Assembly: GCA_003242085.1 (NCBI GenBank)
Contig: QBML01000008.1
Coordinates: 62,001 to 126,000 of the forward strand
From: Pseudanabaena frigida
Lineage (GTDB): Bacteria > Cyanobacteriota > Cyanobacteriia > Pseudanabaenales > Pseudanabaenaceae
Direction of reading: 5' to 3'
Length of the DNA stretch: 64,000 bases
Below, piece after piece: positions 7,932 to 17,521 of the stretch. Position 1 is the stretch's first letter. Each line of letters begins with the position of its first letter. Under the pieces are notes generated by a model. It saw only the letters and a program-made list of their open reading frames with translations. It was not told where the DNA came from and did no database searches. The translations under genes and the position numbers were made by a program.

Positions 7932-9818
7932 ATGAGCCAATGTCTCAACCCTAACTGCAATTATCAAAATCCAGAGCGATCGCTGAAGTTTTGTCAGCAA
8001 TGTGGCTCGATCTTAAAAATTGGCGATCGCTATCGGGCGATTAAAATTCTCGGTCAAGGTGGCTTTGGCAGAACGTTTATTGGCATTGATGAAGCTCTTC
8101 CCTCCTGTCCTGCTTGTGTAATTAAGCAGTTTTTCCCAGCCGATCTAGGTAGTGCTGCGAAAGCTGCAGAACTGTTTCAGCAAGAAGCGATTCGTCTCGA
8201 CGATCTGGGTAAATATCCGCAAATACCAACTTTATTTGCCCATCTCGAACAGGATGGGCGGCAATATCTGATCCAAGAATTTATTGATGGACAGGATTTG
8301 TTAAAAGAACTGCAAGAACAAGGTGCTTTTAGCGAGGCAAAAATTCGGATGCTGTTGGCAGATTTACTGCCGATTCTGCAATTTATTCACGATCGCAATG
8401 TCATCCATCGCGATATCAAGCCCGAAAATATTATTCGTCGGCGATTGCCAAGTACTTCTGGAGCGGTGGCGGCGGGTAGCCATGTGTTAGTGGATTTTGG
8501 TGCTGCGAAATATGTTTCGACATCGGCACTGATGCAAACGGGTACTAGCATCGGTAGTGCGGTCTATATTGCGCCAGAGCAAGTACGAGGAAAAGCAATA
8601 TTTGCCAGCGATCTCTACAGCTTGGGGGTGACTTGTATCCATTTGCTTACTAATGTTTCGCCATTTGAGCTGATGGATATGGATGGGATGTGGGTATGGC
8701 GCAATTTTTTAGGCAATAATTCCGTTAGTTCGACTCTCAGTCAGATTCTCGATCGCTTAATTATCGCGGCTCCGAGTCAGCGCTATCAGACTGCTCAAGC
8801 AGTTTTAAACGATCTTAAAAATTTGTCTTCGTCCAGTCATCAGGCTTATGTCCCACGATTTGCTAGACCGAGAAATCAAAAAGCGATCGCCAAAACTAAT
8901 ATCACGCCGATCTCTAATAAGACTCCATCACCCTCAATTCCAGCGATCGCGCCTTCACTATCGCAATTCTCTTTTGAGATGGCAACGGTGGCGGTTAATC
9001 GGATTGGTATTGGTAAGTTTGCTAAATTTCAATTGCAAGTTAATACCAAACAAAGGATCGGGCATTTTTATATCGAAACTTTAGGTAATTTCCAAGGTAA
9101 ACCGATTAGCTTAGAAATGGTACATATCCCAGCAGGTAAGTTCTATATTGGTTCGCCAACTAACGAAATGGAACATAGCGACGAAGAAACTCCTCGCCAT
9201 GCGATCGATATTCCACCCTTCTTTATTTCGCGGTTTCCTATTACGCAAAGACAATGGAAAGTATTGATGGATAATAATCCTGCGATTTTTATTGGGAATG
9301 GCGATCGCCCTGTCGAATCGGTGTCATGGGAAGATGTCCAAAGCTTTTGTCAGAAACTCATCGAGCGATCTGGCAAGCCCTATCGCTTACCGAGTGAGTC
9401 AGAATGGGAATATGCCTGTCGTGCGGGAACGCTGACTGCTTTTAGCTTTGGCGAAACGATTGCCGCTAATCTTGCTACTTACAATGCATCGGAACCTTAC
9501 AAATACGCTCCAAAAGGTATTGCTAGTGCTTCCACCACCGAAGTTGGAAGTTACCCCTCTAATGCCTTTGGGTTGCATGATATGCATGGCAATGTGTGGG
9601 AATGGTGCGAAGATAATTGGCATGATGACTATGACCTGTTACCTAAGGATGGCTCTGCATGGACTAAAGGTGGCGATCGCAGTTGTCGAATAGTACGCGG
9701 CGGATCTTGGCGAGATCCTGCCCATTATTGCCGTTCGGCGAAGCGGTCTAAAAATCCTGCTAATCAAGGCGATCGCTGCACGGGATTTAGGATTGCTGTT
9801 ACTTTGGCAATGCCATAA
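7932..9818 (+). CDS. Zinc-ribbon Ser/Thr kinase fused to FGE/SUMF-like domain
   Basis: 628 aa in three parts. Residues 4-24 form a CxxxxC...CxxC zinc ribbon. Residues 33-300 form a Hanks-type kinase with GQGGFG, catalytic Lys in VIKQFF (about 65), HRDIKPENII, DFGAAK and the APE-equivalent APEQV, so it looks active. A Pro/Ser-rich linker follows, then residues 385-625 match the formylglycine-generating-enzyme (sulfatase-modifying factor) fold: IPAGKFYIGS, RLPSESEWEYACRAG, HDMHGNVWEWCEDNW and GGSWRD. The paired catalytic cysteines of true FGEs (as in CxxxxCAAR) are replaced: the corresponding site reads HYCRSAKR, so this is probably a C-type-lectin-like binding domain. Kinase-FGE fusions are known in cyanobacteria. 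Substrates unknown; the DUF2993 protein is a neighbour candidate. Confidence 0.9.
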   Translation: MSQCLNPNCNYQNPERSLKFCQQCGSILKIGDRYRAIKILGQGGFGRTFIGIDEALPSCPACVIKQFFPADLGSAAKAAELFQQEAIRLDDLGKYPQIPTLFAHLEQDGRQYLIQEFIDGQDLLKELQEQGAFSEAKIRMLLADLLPILQFIHDRNVIHRDIKPENIIRRRLPSTSGAVAAGSHVLVDFGAAKYVSTSALMQTGTSIGSAVYIAPEQVRGKAIFASDLYSLGVTCIHLLTNVSPFELMDMDGMWVWRNFLGNNSVSSTLSQILDRLIIAAPSQRYQTAQAVLNDLKNLSSSSHQAYVPRFARPRNQKAIAKTNITPISNKTPSPSIPAIAPSLSQFSFEMATVAVNRIGIGKFAKFQLQVNTKQRIGHFYIETLGNFQGKPISLEMVHIPAGKFYIGSPTNEMEHSDEETPRHAIDIPPFFISRFPITQRQWKVLMDNNPAIFIGNGDRPVESVSWEDVQSFCQKLIERSGKPYRLPSESEWEYACRAGTLTAFSFGETIAANLATYNASEPYKYAPKGIASASTTEVGSYPSNAFGLHDMHGNVWEWCEDNWHDDYDLLPKDGSAWTKGGDRSCRIVRGGSWRDPAHYCRSAKRSKNPANQGDRCTGFRIAVTLAMP

Positions 9819-9823
9819 AACAT

Positions 9824-9852
9824 GAAAGAGAGTTGCGGTGCAACTCTCTTTC
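9824..9852. terminator. Palindrome P7, 13-bp perfect stem, GC-GGT-GC apex
   Basis: Arms 9824-9836 and 9840-9852, starting five bases after the kinase-FGE stop. It is followed closely by P8; GGGTAGT at 9853-9859 and ACTACCC at 9929-9935 bracket P8 as a further outer inverted pair, so the 110-base stretch can fold as a composite structure. Confidence 0.8.
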
Positions 9853-9881
9853 GGGTAGTCCTAAAAAGAAAGGATTTATAT

Positions 9882-9920
9882 GGTAAGGATGGGCGGCGCG
9901 AAGCGCCGCCCATCCTTACC
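9882..9920. repeat. Palindrome P8, 18-bp perfect stem, GC-GAA-GC apex
   Basis: Arms 9882-9899 and 9903-9920 pair exactly around GAA. It lies between two convergent genes, beside P7. Confidence 0.88.
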
Positions 9921-9967
9921 TACTTGGCACTACCCTCTTTCGTTCTTTTGCATAAGTCCTAATATGT

Positions 9968-12900
9968 TTATGAGATTTTGGACGGAACCTGCGATAATGC
10001 CTGCTCTAATTGATTAAAATCAATGGGCTTGCCGATATAAGCATTCATCCCTGCGGCTAGATAGCTTGCCTGCGCTTCATCAGTCATATTTGCGGTTACG
10101 GCGATGATGTAAGGGCGTGATTCTTCATCCCACTCTTCTAAAATTCTTTTTGTTACTTCCATGCCATCCATTTCAGGCATTTGGATATCTAACAAAATTA
10201 CGTCATAGTGCTTCTCTTGAAGTTTAGCTAGCACTTCTAAGCCATTGCTTGCCATGTCAGGCTCATAGCCTAGGGTTTGGAGGAATTTTTGCATCATGAT
10301 CTGATTAAATTCAAAGTCTTCGGCGATGAGAATGCTGAGGGGCAGTGCTGCTGACAGCATGAGCTGATTTGAGATTGACGATTGAGCTAGCAAGCGATCG
10401 CTTTGAGGTGGTGAGAAGAGAGTCTCAGTATTTGCTTTGCGATCCATTAAGTCCAATTCAAAACTAAAGGTGCTACCTCTGCCAAGCTCGCTGTTCACAG
10501 CGATCGTCCCGCCCATCTTTTTCACTAGACTTTGACTAATCGCTAAGCCTAAACCTGTACCTTGAGATTTCACATTTTCCTTGCCGACCTGCTCAAAGGG
10601 CAAAAATATTTGTTCAAGTTCCTTGTCGGCTATACCTACGCCCGTATCGGCGATCGCAAATTTGATTAGCTCACTAATACTTCCTGCTTGGTCAACTGAC
10701 CGAATCTTGCTAACTGCGAAGGTGATTCCGCCAGTAGTTGTAAATTTGATGGCATTGGCAAGCAAATTTAATAGAACCTGTCTTAATCTTTTTTCGTCGG
10801 CGTAGATGTTTGCAGGTAGATCGGCTGCGAACTGAGTTGTAAAGGTAATATTCTTTTCGCTAGCCTTCATCTTTATCATATCTACGGTGATTTGTAAGAA
10901 ATTAGGTAGAGCTAAAAGATTTGGCTCGATCGTCATTTGCTCAGCTTCGATTCTGGAGATATCGAGAAGATCTTGAATCAGATAGAGAAGGTGCTCACCC
11001 GATTGATAAATAATTCTTAGATACTCCTGTGCATCAGCCTCTAAGCTAGGCATGGATTGCAGCATTTGCGAAAAGCCCATAATTGCATTGAGGGGAGTCC
11101 GCAATTCATGACTCATACTACCCAGAAATTTACTTTTAGCCCGATTTGCCGCTTCGGAAGCAATTATGGCTTCGGATAATGCTTCATTTTGGGTAATGAG
11201 TTGTTGCTTTTGTAATTTGCGTTCGGTGATGTCTTCGATCGCGATCAAAACCATCTTGCCAACATTTGCTTGATAGATTTCACAGGCGTTTAACAAGATG
11301 GAGCGAGTACCAAGCTGAGCAAAGTTTTGCGTGATTTCATAATCTTGAACCGAAATATCATGACTGAGAATGTCATTGAGCAGCGATCGCAGTTTGGCAA
11401 TATTCCAATCACCCTGTCCCAGATCGAAGATTGATTGATTTTCGGTCTGGGTAGGAAGCATCTGAAAAACCTGATAAAAGGCGAGATTTGCTGTAACCAC
11501 TTTCAGCTCAGCATCGAGTACCAGTAAAGGCTGGCGTAGAGTCTCAACGATCGCTTTGGAATAGTTGCGTGAAGACTCCAACTGCATCGCATTCTTTTTG
11601 ATTAAATCGATATCAATCAAGCTAATGACGACACCATCAATTTGATTTTCGATGGTTCGATAGGGTCTGATCCTGAGGCTATACCAATGCTCTGAGTTAT
11701 CTTGGACATCTTGCTCATAAGGAATGAGCGTATTGATGACAGTTGTAATCATATCTCTGAGATTAGAAATATTGATATTGGACTGAATATCGCTAAAGGG
11801 TCGCCCTATATCACTAGGGATTAAGTTAAATATTTCCTCGGCTATGGGTGTAAATCGTCGGATTCGCAAATCTCCAGACAGCATCAAAATGGGCATATTC
11901 ATGCTACTTAGCAGATTTTGCATATCATTACTGACCTGCTGTAACTGCACATTGCGGTTGCGGAGTTCGTCGTTAATCGTGCTTAGTTCTTCATTGGTTG
12001 CATGGATTTCTTCCTTAGCAGTTTCTAGTTCTTCATTAGCACTTTGCAATTCCTCATTGCTAGACAAAATCTCTTCGCTCGAAACCTTGAGATCTTGATT
12101 GGCTGCTTCTTGCGACTCAATGATCGATCGCAAATATCTTTTTGTGCTCTCTAGTTCATGGGTGAGGCGAATTACTTCGAGTTCAGCTTCAGTCTGACGA
12201 ACTTTACGGGACTTGATTCTGGGAAATGAGTCTAGAGGCGCTGTTGTGACTGGCTTCTTGCGGCTTTCAAATAGTACTAAAAAGAAGCGATCGCTATTGA
12301 TCTTTAAGGGAATCACATCCAGCTTGACCAAAGTATCGGGTAATATCTCAATTCCATCTTTGGAGATCGGTATATCATGCTGCTTTGCCTCATGAAGTGT
12401 CGATCTTAAATCCAGCCTTAACTCGGTTCGCGCCATCTTCAGCAAATTTAGGCTTGCCTTGCCTGGAGATGGTTCTAGGTAGAGGCTAGTTTGTCCCCGA
12501 AATTGCAAGATATCTAGCTCTTCATTAACCATCACCCCCACAGGCGCATATTTGCTCAATACCACCTGATCGGCTAATTGTTCTAAATTAATCTCTGCCG
12601 CCGATTCACCTCGTTTGGACACATTTGTAGGTGCAGACTCATAGCTACTTTTGACAAAGTTAAAATTCATCCGTGCTGGCGTGATTTTGCGCTTGAAAAT
12701 GCGTTGTTTTTTGTCAATGTTTGTAAATAGCTCCGTAGCATTGCCGATGCCTTCGGAACTGCCTAACATCAAAAATCCTTCAGGATTGAGTGCATAGTGA
12801 AAAATTGGCATGATCTTTTTCTGAAGCACTGGCTCTAGATAGATCAGCATATTGCGACAACTGATCAGATCCAGTCGCGAGAATGGTGGATCGCTAGTCA

Positions 12901-14215
12901 AGTTTTGCCTTGCAAATACGCATGATTCTCTAACCAACTTCCCAATCTGGTAGCCATTATCTACGGGGATAAAAAAGCGACTCAATCGCTCTGGAGAAAT
13001 GCCCTCCACCAAATTTTGCTCGTAAAATCCTATTCTTGCCTTACCGATCACGAGTTCGCTAATATCAGTCGCAAAAATCTGAATCGTATGTTTAATTGGG
13101 CGATCGTCCAAAAATTCCAGTAAACTGATGGCGATCGAATAAACTTCCTCACCTGTAGAACAGCCCGCCACCCAGATCCTAATTGGTAAATCGGGAGATT
13201 TATTCTGACAAATTGCAGGGAAAACTATTTGCTTTAAAGCAATGAAAGATTCTGGATCGCGAAAGAAGCTAGTTACATTAATTAAAATATCGTGATAGAG
13301 CTTTTCGACTTCATCGGGATGTTCTTGTAAATAAATTACATATTCGTCTAACTGATTCAAGTTGATCAGTCCCATGCGCCGAGCAATCCTGCGCTTGATC
13401 GTGCCTTGCTTGTAATAACTGAAGTCTATGCCCATCGCATTGTGCAACATGGCAAAGATCGAAGGCAAGGATTCTAAATTTTCTGAAAAAATTGGTACGG
13501 TATCTAGATCGTCCGTCTCGTCTGCTGCTTCAATATCGAGTTCGGCATTACTCTGTCTATTGCCTTGGCTGATATTCACTAATTCCGCCGCAATCTCCGC
13601 AGGTGACAGCACAAAATCTACATAACCCGAAGCGATCGCAATCATCGGCATTGTCGGAAATTCGGCGGAGGCGAGATCTTGGGCAAAGGTAATCCCGCCT
13701 ACGGACTTGATGACACCTAAGCCTGCTGTGCCATCTTCATTACTACCTGACAAGACTATGGCGATCGCCTGACTACCGCGATCGGCAGCTAGTGAGCTAA
13801 AGAATCCATCAATGACCATATACTTTCCCCTCACCCGCCGACGTGGTTCGAGCTTTAAAACGCCTTGATCCAGTGTCATCAGAGTGTTGGGAGGGATGAT
13901 ATACACTGGATTTGGAACGATCTTCATGCCATCTTGAGCTTGATTGACAGGCATCTTGGTCGATCTTTGGAGGATCTCGCTTAACTGACTTACATGATCG
14001 GGAGCCAAATGCTGGATGAGGACAAAGCCCATCCCGATATCGGACGGTAATTTTTTTAGCAGTTGTGTAAATGCTTCTAGTCCACCTGCTGACGCACCAA
14101 TTGCCGCGATCGCAAATGGTGCTTGTGGATCTAAGACAAGATTCTTCGAGGTATCTAAACCAGATTCTTCTATGTTTGATGGGAGTTCAGAATTTGAATC
14201 TGGCTGAGAACTCAT
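9968..14215 (-). CDS. CheB-CheR-PAS hybrid histidine kinase with receiver
   Basis: 1415 aa multidomain signalling protein. Order: CheB-type methylesterase (about 33-220; Ser in IGASAGGLEAF, His in LIQHLAPDH, Asp in SGSNEDGTAG), CheR-type methyltransferase (about 250-510; TSFFRDPESF, WVAGCSTGEEVYS), a PAS-like region, a long coiled coil (about 690-790, repeated EEL/NEEL units), two PAS domains (about 795-1010), HisKA with SHELRTPLNAIMGF, HATPase with ANAIKFTTTGG, DTGVGI and GTGLGLAIS, and a C-terminal receiver with DIQMPEMDG. Such CheB/CheR fusions are common in multi-input bacterial kinases and normally do not serve chemoreceptors directly. No che or pil cluster is adjacent. The ATG at 14215 is well placed at the domain start. 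Cytosolic, no membrane segment. Input signal unknown. Confidence 0.93.
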   Translation of the reverse strand: MSSQPDSNSELPSNIEESGLDTSKNLVLDPQAPFAIAAIGASAGGLEAFTQLLKKLPSDIGMGFVLIQHLAPDHVSQLSEILQRSTKMPVNQAQDGMKIVPNPVYIIPPNTLMTLDQGVLKLEPRRRVRGKYMVIDGFFSSLAADRGSQAIAIVLSGSNEDGTAGLGVIKSVGGITFAQDLASAEFPTMPMIAIASGYVDFVLSPAEIAAELVNISQGNRQSNAELDIEAADETDDLDTVPIFSENLESLPSIFAMLHNAMGIDFSYYKQGTIKRRIARRMGLINLNQLDEYVIYLQEHPDEVEKLYHDILINVTSFFRDPESFIALKQIVFPAICQNKSPDLPIRIWVAGCSTGEEVYSIAISLLEFLDDRPIKHTIQIFATDISELVIGKARIGFYEQNLVEGISPERLSRFFIPVDNGYQIGKLVRESCVFARQNLTSDPPFSRLDLISCRNMLIYLEPVLQKKIMPIFHYALNPEGFLMLGSSEGIGNATELFTNIDKKQRIFKRKITPARMNFNFVKSSYESAPTNVSKRGESAAEINLEQLADQVVLSKYAPVGVMVNEELDILQFRGQTSLYLEPSPGKASLNLLKMARTELRLDLRSTLHEAKQHDIPISKDGIEILPDTLVKLDVIPLKINSDRFFLVLFESRKKPVTTAPLDSFPRIKSRKVRQTEAELEVIRLTHELESTKRYLRSIIESQEAANQDLKVSSEEILSSNEELQSANEELETAKEEIHATNEELSTINDELRNRNVQLQQVSNDMQNLLSSMNMPILMLSGDLRIRRFTPIAEEIFNLIPSDIGRPFSDIQSNINISNLRDMITTVINTLIPYEQDVQDNSEHWYSLRIRPYRTIENQIDGVVISLIDIDLIKKNAMQLESSRNYSKAIVETLRQPLLVLDAELKVVTANLAFYQVFQMLPTQTENQSIFDLGQGDWNIAKLRSLLNDILSHDISVQDYEITQNFAQLGTRSILLNACEIYQANVGKMVLIAIEDITERKLQKQQLITQNEALSEAIIASEAANRAKSKFLGSMSHELRTPLNAIMGFSQMLQSMPSLEADAQEYLRIIYQSGEHLLYLIQDLLDISRIEAEQMTIEPNLLALPNFLQITVDMIKMKASEKNITFTTQFAADLPANIYADEKRLRQVLLNLLANAIKFTTTGGITFAVSKIRSVDQAGSISELIKFAIADTGVGIADKELEQIFLPFEQVGKENVKSQGTGLGLAISQSLVKKMGGTIAVNSELGRGSTFSFELDLMDRKANTETLFSPPQSDRLLAQSSISNQLMLSAALPLSILIAEDFEFNQIMMQKFLQTLGYEPDMASNGLEVLAKLQEKHYDVILLDIQMPEMDGMEVTKRILEEWDEESRPYIIAVTANMTDEAQASYLAAGMNAYIGKPIDFNQLEQALSQVPSKIS

Positions 14216-14649
14216 AATTTATCGTTTTGTATTTATTTGGGTATTTGTTAAAGAACCTAACATCCAATTCTTAAAATAAATATTATGGAAATATTACGAA
14301 ATCCTAAAAACTTCTCGAAAGATTGTTTTCAAATCAGATTTATCCTTACCCAGTCATGATCCCCAAGGATATGTACCATCGTGCCTGTTTTTTTTTGTTA
14401 AGAATTGTATCGATTATTTAAGGGATACTAAATATGTGTAATTGCCTCACGGATAAGCCCCTGATATCGTAATCCGAAATCATTTGTAAATTTAGATAGG
14501 GCTTCGACTTCGCTCAGACAACGATCAACTTACGTTGGCTGAGCGAAGTCGAAGCCCTATAACTTGGTGGGACAGGTTTTCTCAGCAAGTGCCTTACTAG
14601 ATTTCTAGTCTGCATTTTTTGCGATCGGCAATGGACGGTAGAATTGACT
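14216..14649. other. Intergenic region upstream of hisG
   Basis: A 434-base divergent region between the hybrid kinase and hisG. It is AT-rich next to the kinase start and contains the palindrome at 14496-14560. No ORF or RNA gene is apparent; promoters for both genes must lie here. Confidence 0.5.
14496..14560. repeat. Palindrome P9, 22-bp perfect stem plus inner stem
   Basis: Arms 14496-14517 and 14539-14560 pair exactly; an inner 5-bp stem (14519-14523 with 14533-14537) continues after a single mismatch. The arm carries GGCTTCGACTTCGCTCAG, a motif that I recall as a frequent dispersed repeat in cyanobacterial genomes. It lies about 90 bases upstream of hisG. Confidence 0.85.
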
Positions 14650-15309
14650 ATGACCAACGCTGTAGCAAACCATTCCATGTTCACCTTCGCACTGCCCAAA
14701 GGCTCACTATTAAAAGATTCCATTAGATTGCTTCAAGAAGTTGGACTCGACTTTAGTGCATTCCTCGATGCATCTAATCGCCAGCTTCAAATCACCGATC
14801 CCACAGGAACTGCTAAAGCACTGCTAGTAAGAGCGCAGGATGTCCCTGTATATGTGGAATATGGACAGGCTCAAGCTGGCATCGTTGGTGAAGATGTACT
14901 CCGCGAAAAGATGCCCAAAGTTGCGAGGTTGCTCGATCTCGGTTTTGGTGGATGTCGGATGTCGATCGCCGTTTCAGGAGAGAGCCGTTATCGATCGCCT
15001 TTAGACCTACCACCCCACAGCCGCATTGCTTCAAAATATGTAGGTTGCGCTCGTACTTATTTTGACAGCATCGATCTACCCGTCGAAATCATTCCCCTCT
15101 ATGGCTCTGTAGAGCTTGGCCCCATTACAGGTATGGCTGAGGCGATCGTAGACTTAGTTTCAACTGGCAAGACCCTTAAGGATAACGGACTAATTGAAAT
15201 TGAAGTTTTATATCAAAGCACAGCCAGATTGATTGCCCATCCGCTTAGCTATCGGTTGTATAGCGATCGCTTCAGCGAACTGATGAGTAAGATGCAAGTT
15301 ACCGCCTAG
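14650..15309 (+). CDS. hisG: ATP phosphoribosyltransferase, short form
   Basis: 219 aa. HisG condenses ATP with PRPP in the first step of histidine biosynthesis. The sequence shows [42 protein letters not shown] in altered form (residues about 55-80), the [13 protein letters not shown] strand and the PRPP-binding block [23 protein letters not shown] (about 155-178). The roughly 75-residue C-terminal regulatory domain of long HisG is absent, so this is the HisG-S type, which depends on a HisZ partner encoded elsewhere. ATG 14650 is preferred over TTG 14644. Confidence 0.95.
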   Translation: MTNAVANHSMFTFALPKGSLLKDSIRLLQEVGLDFSAFLDASNRQLQITDPTGTAKALLVRAQDVPVYVEYGQAQAGIVGEDVLREKMPKVARLLDLGFGGCRMSIAVSGESRYRSPLDLPPHSRIASKYVGCARTYFDSIDLPVEIIPLYGSVELGPITGMAEAIVDLVSTGKTLKDNGLIEIEVLYQSTARLIAHPLSYRLYSDRFSELMSKMQVTA

Positions 15310-15325
15310 CATTCTCTAAAATCGC

Positions 15326-15360
15326 TAAATAAAAGGGACGCAAAGCGTCCCTTTTATTTA
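15326..15360. terminator. Palindrome P10, 16-bp perfect stem, GC-AAA-GC apex
   Basis: Arms 15326-15341 and 15345-15360. The right arm contains the TAA stop of the phosphoribulokinase gene. It separates convergent hisG and the kinase gene and ends in T-rich runs on both strands: a likely bidirectional terminator. Confidence 0.88.
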
Positions 15361-16263
15361 TGCCTGTAACTTTTTCGATTCAACTAATAGAGAATCAATA
15401 AGAGGCTGGAGAATTAACTCCATTGCGAATCCCATCTTGCCACCAGGAACAACCAAAGTAGTATGGCGAGACATGAAGGAATCATGGATCATGTCTAGCA
15501 AATAACGGAAGTCAATTTGGAACTTCTCACGGAAGCAGCGATTAGTGTGGATGATTACAAAGCTCTCATCAAGGGTAGGGATATCGCGAGTAATGAAAGG
15601 ATTGGAGGTGTCAACGGTAGGAACGCGCTGGAAGTTAATGTGAGTATTAGAGAACTGAGGCGCAATGTAATTTACATAGTCGGGCATACGACGCAAAATT
15701 GTATCGACGATCGCTTCAGCACTGTAACCACGTTCGGCATTATCACGATGGATTTTTTGAATCCATTCTAAGTTCACAATCGGAACTACACCTACCAATA
15801 AATCGACATACTGGGCAAGGTTAATATCTTCCGCAACAACTCCACCATGTAAGCCTTCATAAAAAAGCACATCTGTACCAGTTTCAATGCTTTCCCAAGG
15901 TGTGAATTCGCCTGGCTTATTATCTGTTCCCAAGCGACCATTGTGATATTCAGCTTCTTCAGTACTATGTAGATAGTAACGTCTTTGACCGTTACCAGTT
16001 TCGCCATATTCACAAAACAGAGCTTCCAGCTTATCTAGTAAGTTGGCGTTCAGACCAAAATGGCTGATACTACGACCTTCATTCGTAGCTTGTTTCATGG
16101 CTTCGCGCATTTCTAAGCGATTAAACTTGTGGTAACTATCACCTTCAATAACTGCCGCTTTGATATTTTCTAAACGAAAAATATGTTCAAAAGCTCGTTT
16201 GACGGTACTAGTACCAGCCCCAGATGAACCTGTTACCGCAATAACTGGATGTTTTTTAGACAA
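15358..16263 (-). CDS. Phosphoribulokinase, class I (proteobacterial) type
   Basis: 301 aa. The P-loop is VTGSSGAGTSTVKRAF, followed by IEGDSYHKF, ISHFGLNANLLDKLE, FTPWESIETGTDVLFYEGLHGG, GVVPIVNLEWIQKIHRD, RRMPDYVNYI, INFQRVPTVDTSNPFI and SFMSRHTTLVVPGGKMGFAME. This is the class I pattern known from Rhodobacter and other proteobacteria, not the usual cyanobacterial class II enzyme (about 330 aa), which carries a redox-active Cys pair near the P-loop and binds CP12. No Cys is present near the P-loop here. The expected activity is ATP-dependent phosphorylation of ribulose-5-phosphate, but a second PRK-like role is possible if the genome also holds class II prk. Start is TTG 16263 with AAGGAG ideally spaced upstream; no better start exists. 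Confidence 0.88.
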   Translation of the reverse strand: MSKKHPVIAVTGSSGAGTSTVKRAFEHIFRLENIKAAVIEGDSYHKFNRLEMREAMKQATNEGRSISHFGLNANLLDKLEALFCEYGETGNGQRRYYLHSTEEAEYHNGRLGTDNKPGEFTPWESIETGTDVLFYEGLHGGVVAEDINLAQYVDLLVGVVPIVNLEWIQKIHRDNAERGYSAEAIVDTILRRMPDYVNYIAPQFSNTHINFQRVPTVDTSNPFITRDIPTLDESFVIIHTNRCFREKFQIDFRYLLDMIHDSFMSRHTTLVVPGGKMGFAMELILQPLIDSLLVESKKLQA

Positions 16264-16289
16264 ATTTTTTCTCCTTAAATTTGTAGTGA

Positions 16290-16324
16290 AGATGATAGAC
16301 GTTGCTTTGCTTCGTTCATCATCT
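16290..16324. repeat. Decayed palindrome with intact GC-TTT-GC apex
   Basis: The outer arms AGATGAT (16290-16296) and ATCATCT (16318-16324) pair, the middle is mismatched, and the apex GC-TTT-GC is intact. The sequence GACGTTGCTTTGC also occurs in P4, so this looks like an eroded relative. It lies just upstream of the phosphoribulokinase start. Confidence 0.5.
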
Positions 16325-16447
16325 CTAGTAATGATTTATAGATGTTTGATGCTCAAGCGAGGTTGACTCTTTGGGTGCGCCTCGCTTAACTCGTTTAGAA
16401 TTACTATACCTTTGTATATAGCGCCAAAGAAAGCAAAATTTTAGAAC

Positions 16448-17521
16448 ATGGTTTCTGCCCCATCTAAATTACAGCAAAAATTCGCCGAACCTTTAACTAT
16501 TGGCAATGTCACCCTCAAAAGTCGGGTGCTGCAATCGCCATTGTCAGGGGTGACGGATCTAGTATTTCGGCGGTTAGTGCGACGCTATGCACCAGATTCG
16601 ATGCTGTATACCGAGATGATTAGCGCCACTGATTTACATCACAGGTCAGCTTTGCCGAAGTTGATGGAGATCGATCGCTATGAAACACCGATTAGCATTC
16701 AGCTTTTTGATTGTCGTCCTGATTTTCTTGCCGAAGCAGCGCAAAAGGCAGTGGCTGAGGGCGCAGATACAGTGGACATCAATATGGGTTGTCCCGTAAA
16801 TAAAATCACCAAAAAGGGTGGCGGTTCGTCTTTGCTGCGTCAACCTGAACTTGCTGCCCAAATCGTGCGATCGGTCGTTGAGGCGGTGGATATTCCCGTG
16901 ACAGTGAAAACTCGCATCGGCTGGGATGATGCCGAGATTACGATTTTGGACTTTGCAAAGCGGATGGAGGATGCAGGCGCAAAGATGATTACTGTCCATG
17001 CCAGAACGCGATCGCAGGGCTATACGGGTACTGCTAAGTGGGAATGGATTCGTAAGGTCAAAGAGGTGCTGACGATTCCTGTAATTGCCAATGGTGATAT
17101 TTTTTCGGTAGATGCCGCGATCGCTTGTTTAGAGCAAACGGGTGCGGATGGGGTGATGTGTTCGCGTGGAACACTGGGCTATCCGTTTTTGGTAGGCGAG
17201 GTCGATCGTTTTTTAAAGACTGGTGAATATTTGCCCAAGCCAACGGCAATTGAATGCTTGCAGGTTGCTAAGGAGCACCTACAGGGTTTGTGGGATTACA
17301 AGGGCATCCGAGGCATCAGACAATCGCGTAAACATATGACTTGGTATGCCAAGGGTTTTGTCGGAGCGGCAGCTCTGCGCGATCGCCTCTGTCGGATTGA
17401 GTCGGTGCAAGATGGCTTTGATTGTTTGGATGAGGCGATTGAGAAACTTGCCAGCGATCGGGGTGATTTTGCCGCGATTAGTCCTGAAGATATGGCGGAA
17501 ATGATAGCAATGCAGCAATAA
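16448..17521 (+). CDS. dus: tRNA-dihydrouridine synthase (DusB-like)
   Basis: 357 aa. Dus enzymes use FMN and NADPH to reduce specific uridines in tRNA to dihydrouridine. Visible motifs: SRVLQSPLSGVTDLVFRRL at the FMN site, YTEMISATDL, VDINMGCPVNKITKKGGG holding the catalytic Cys (about residue 118), VTVKTRIGW, MITVHARTRSQGYTG and VIANGDIFS with GVMCSRGTLGYPFL. Length and motif set fit the DusB branch better than DusA or DusC, though the exact uridine target cannot be read from sequence. ATG 16448. The next gene on the strand is lptC after a 110-base gap. Confidence 0.92.
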   Translation: MVSAPSKLQQKFAEPLTIGNVTLKSRVLQSPLSGVTDLVFRRLVRRYAPDSMLYTEMISATDLHHRSALPKLMEIDRYETPISIQLFDCRPDFLAEAAQKAVAEGADTVDINMGCPVNKITKKGGGSSLLRQPELAAQIVRSVVEAVDIPVTVKTRIGWDDAEITILDFAKRMEDAGAKMITVHARTRSQGYTGTAKWEWIRKVKEVLTIPVIANGDIFSVDAAIACLEQTGADGVMCSRGTLGYPFLVGEVDRFLKTGEYLPKPTAIECLQVAKEHLQGLWDYKGIRGIRQSRKHMTWYAKGFVGAAALRDRLCRIESVQDGFDCLDEAIEKLASDRGDFAAISPEDMAEMIAMQQ

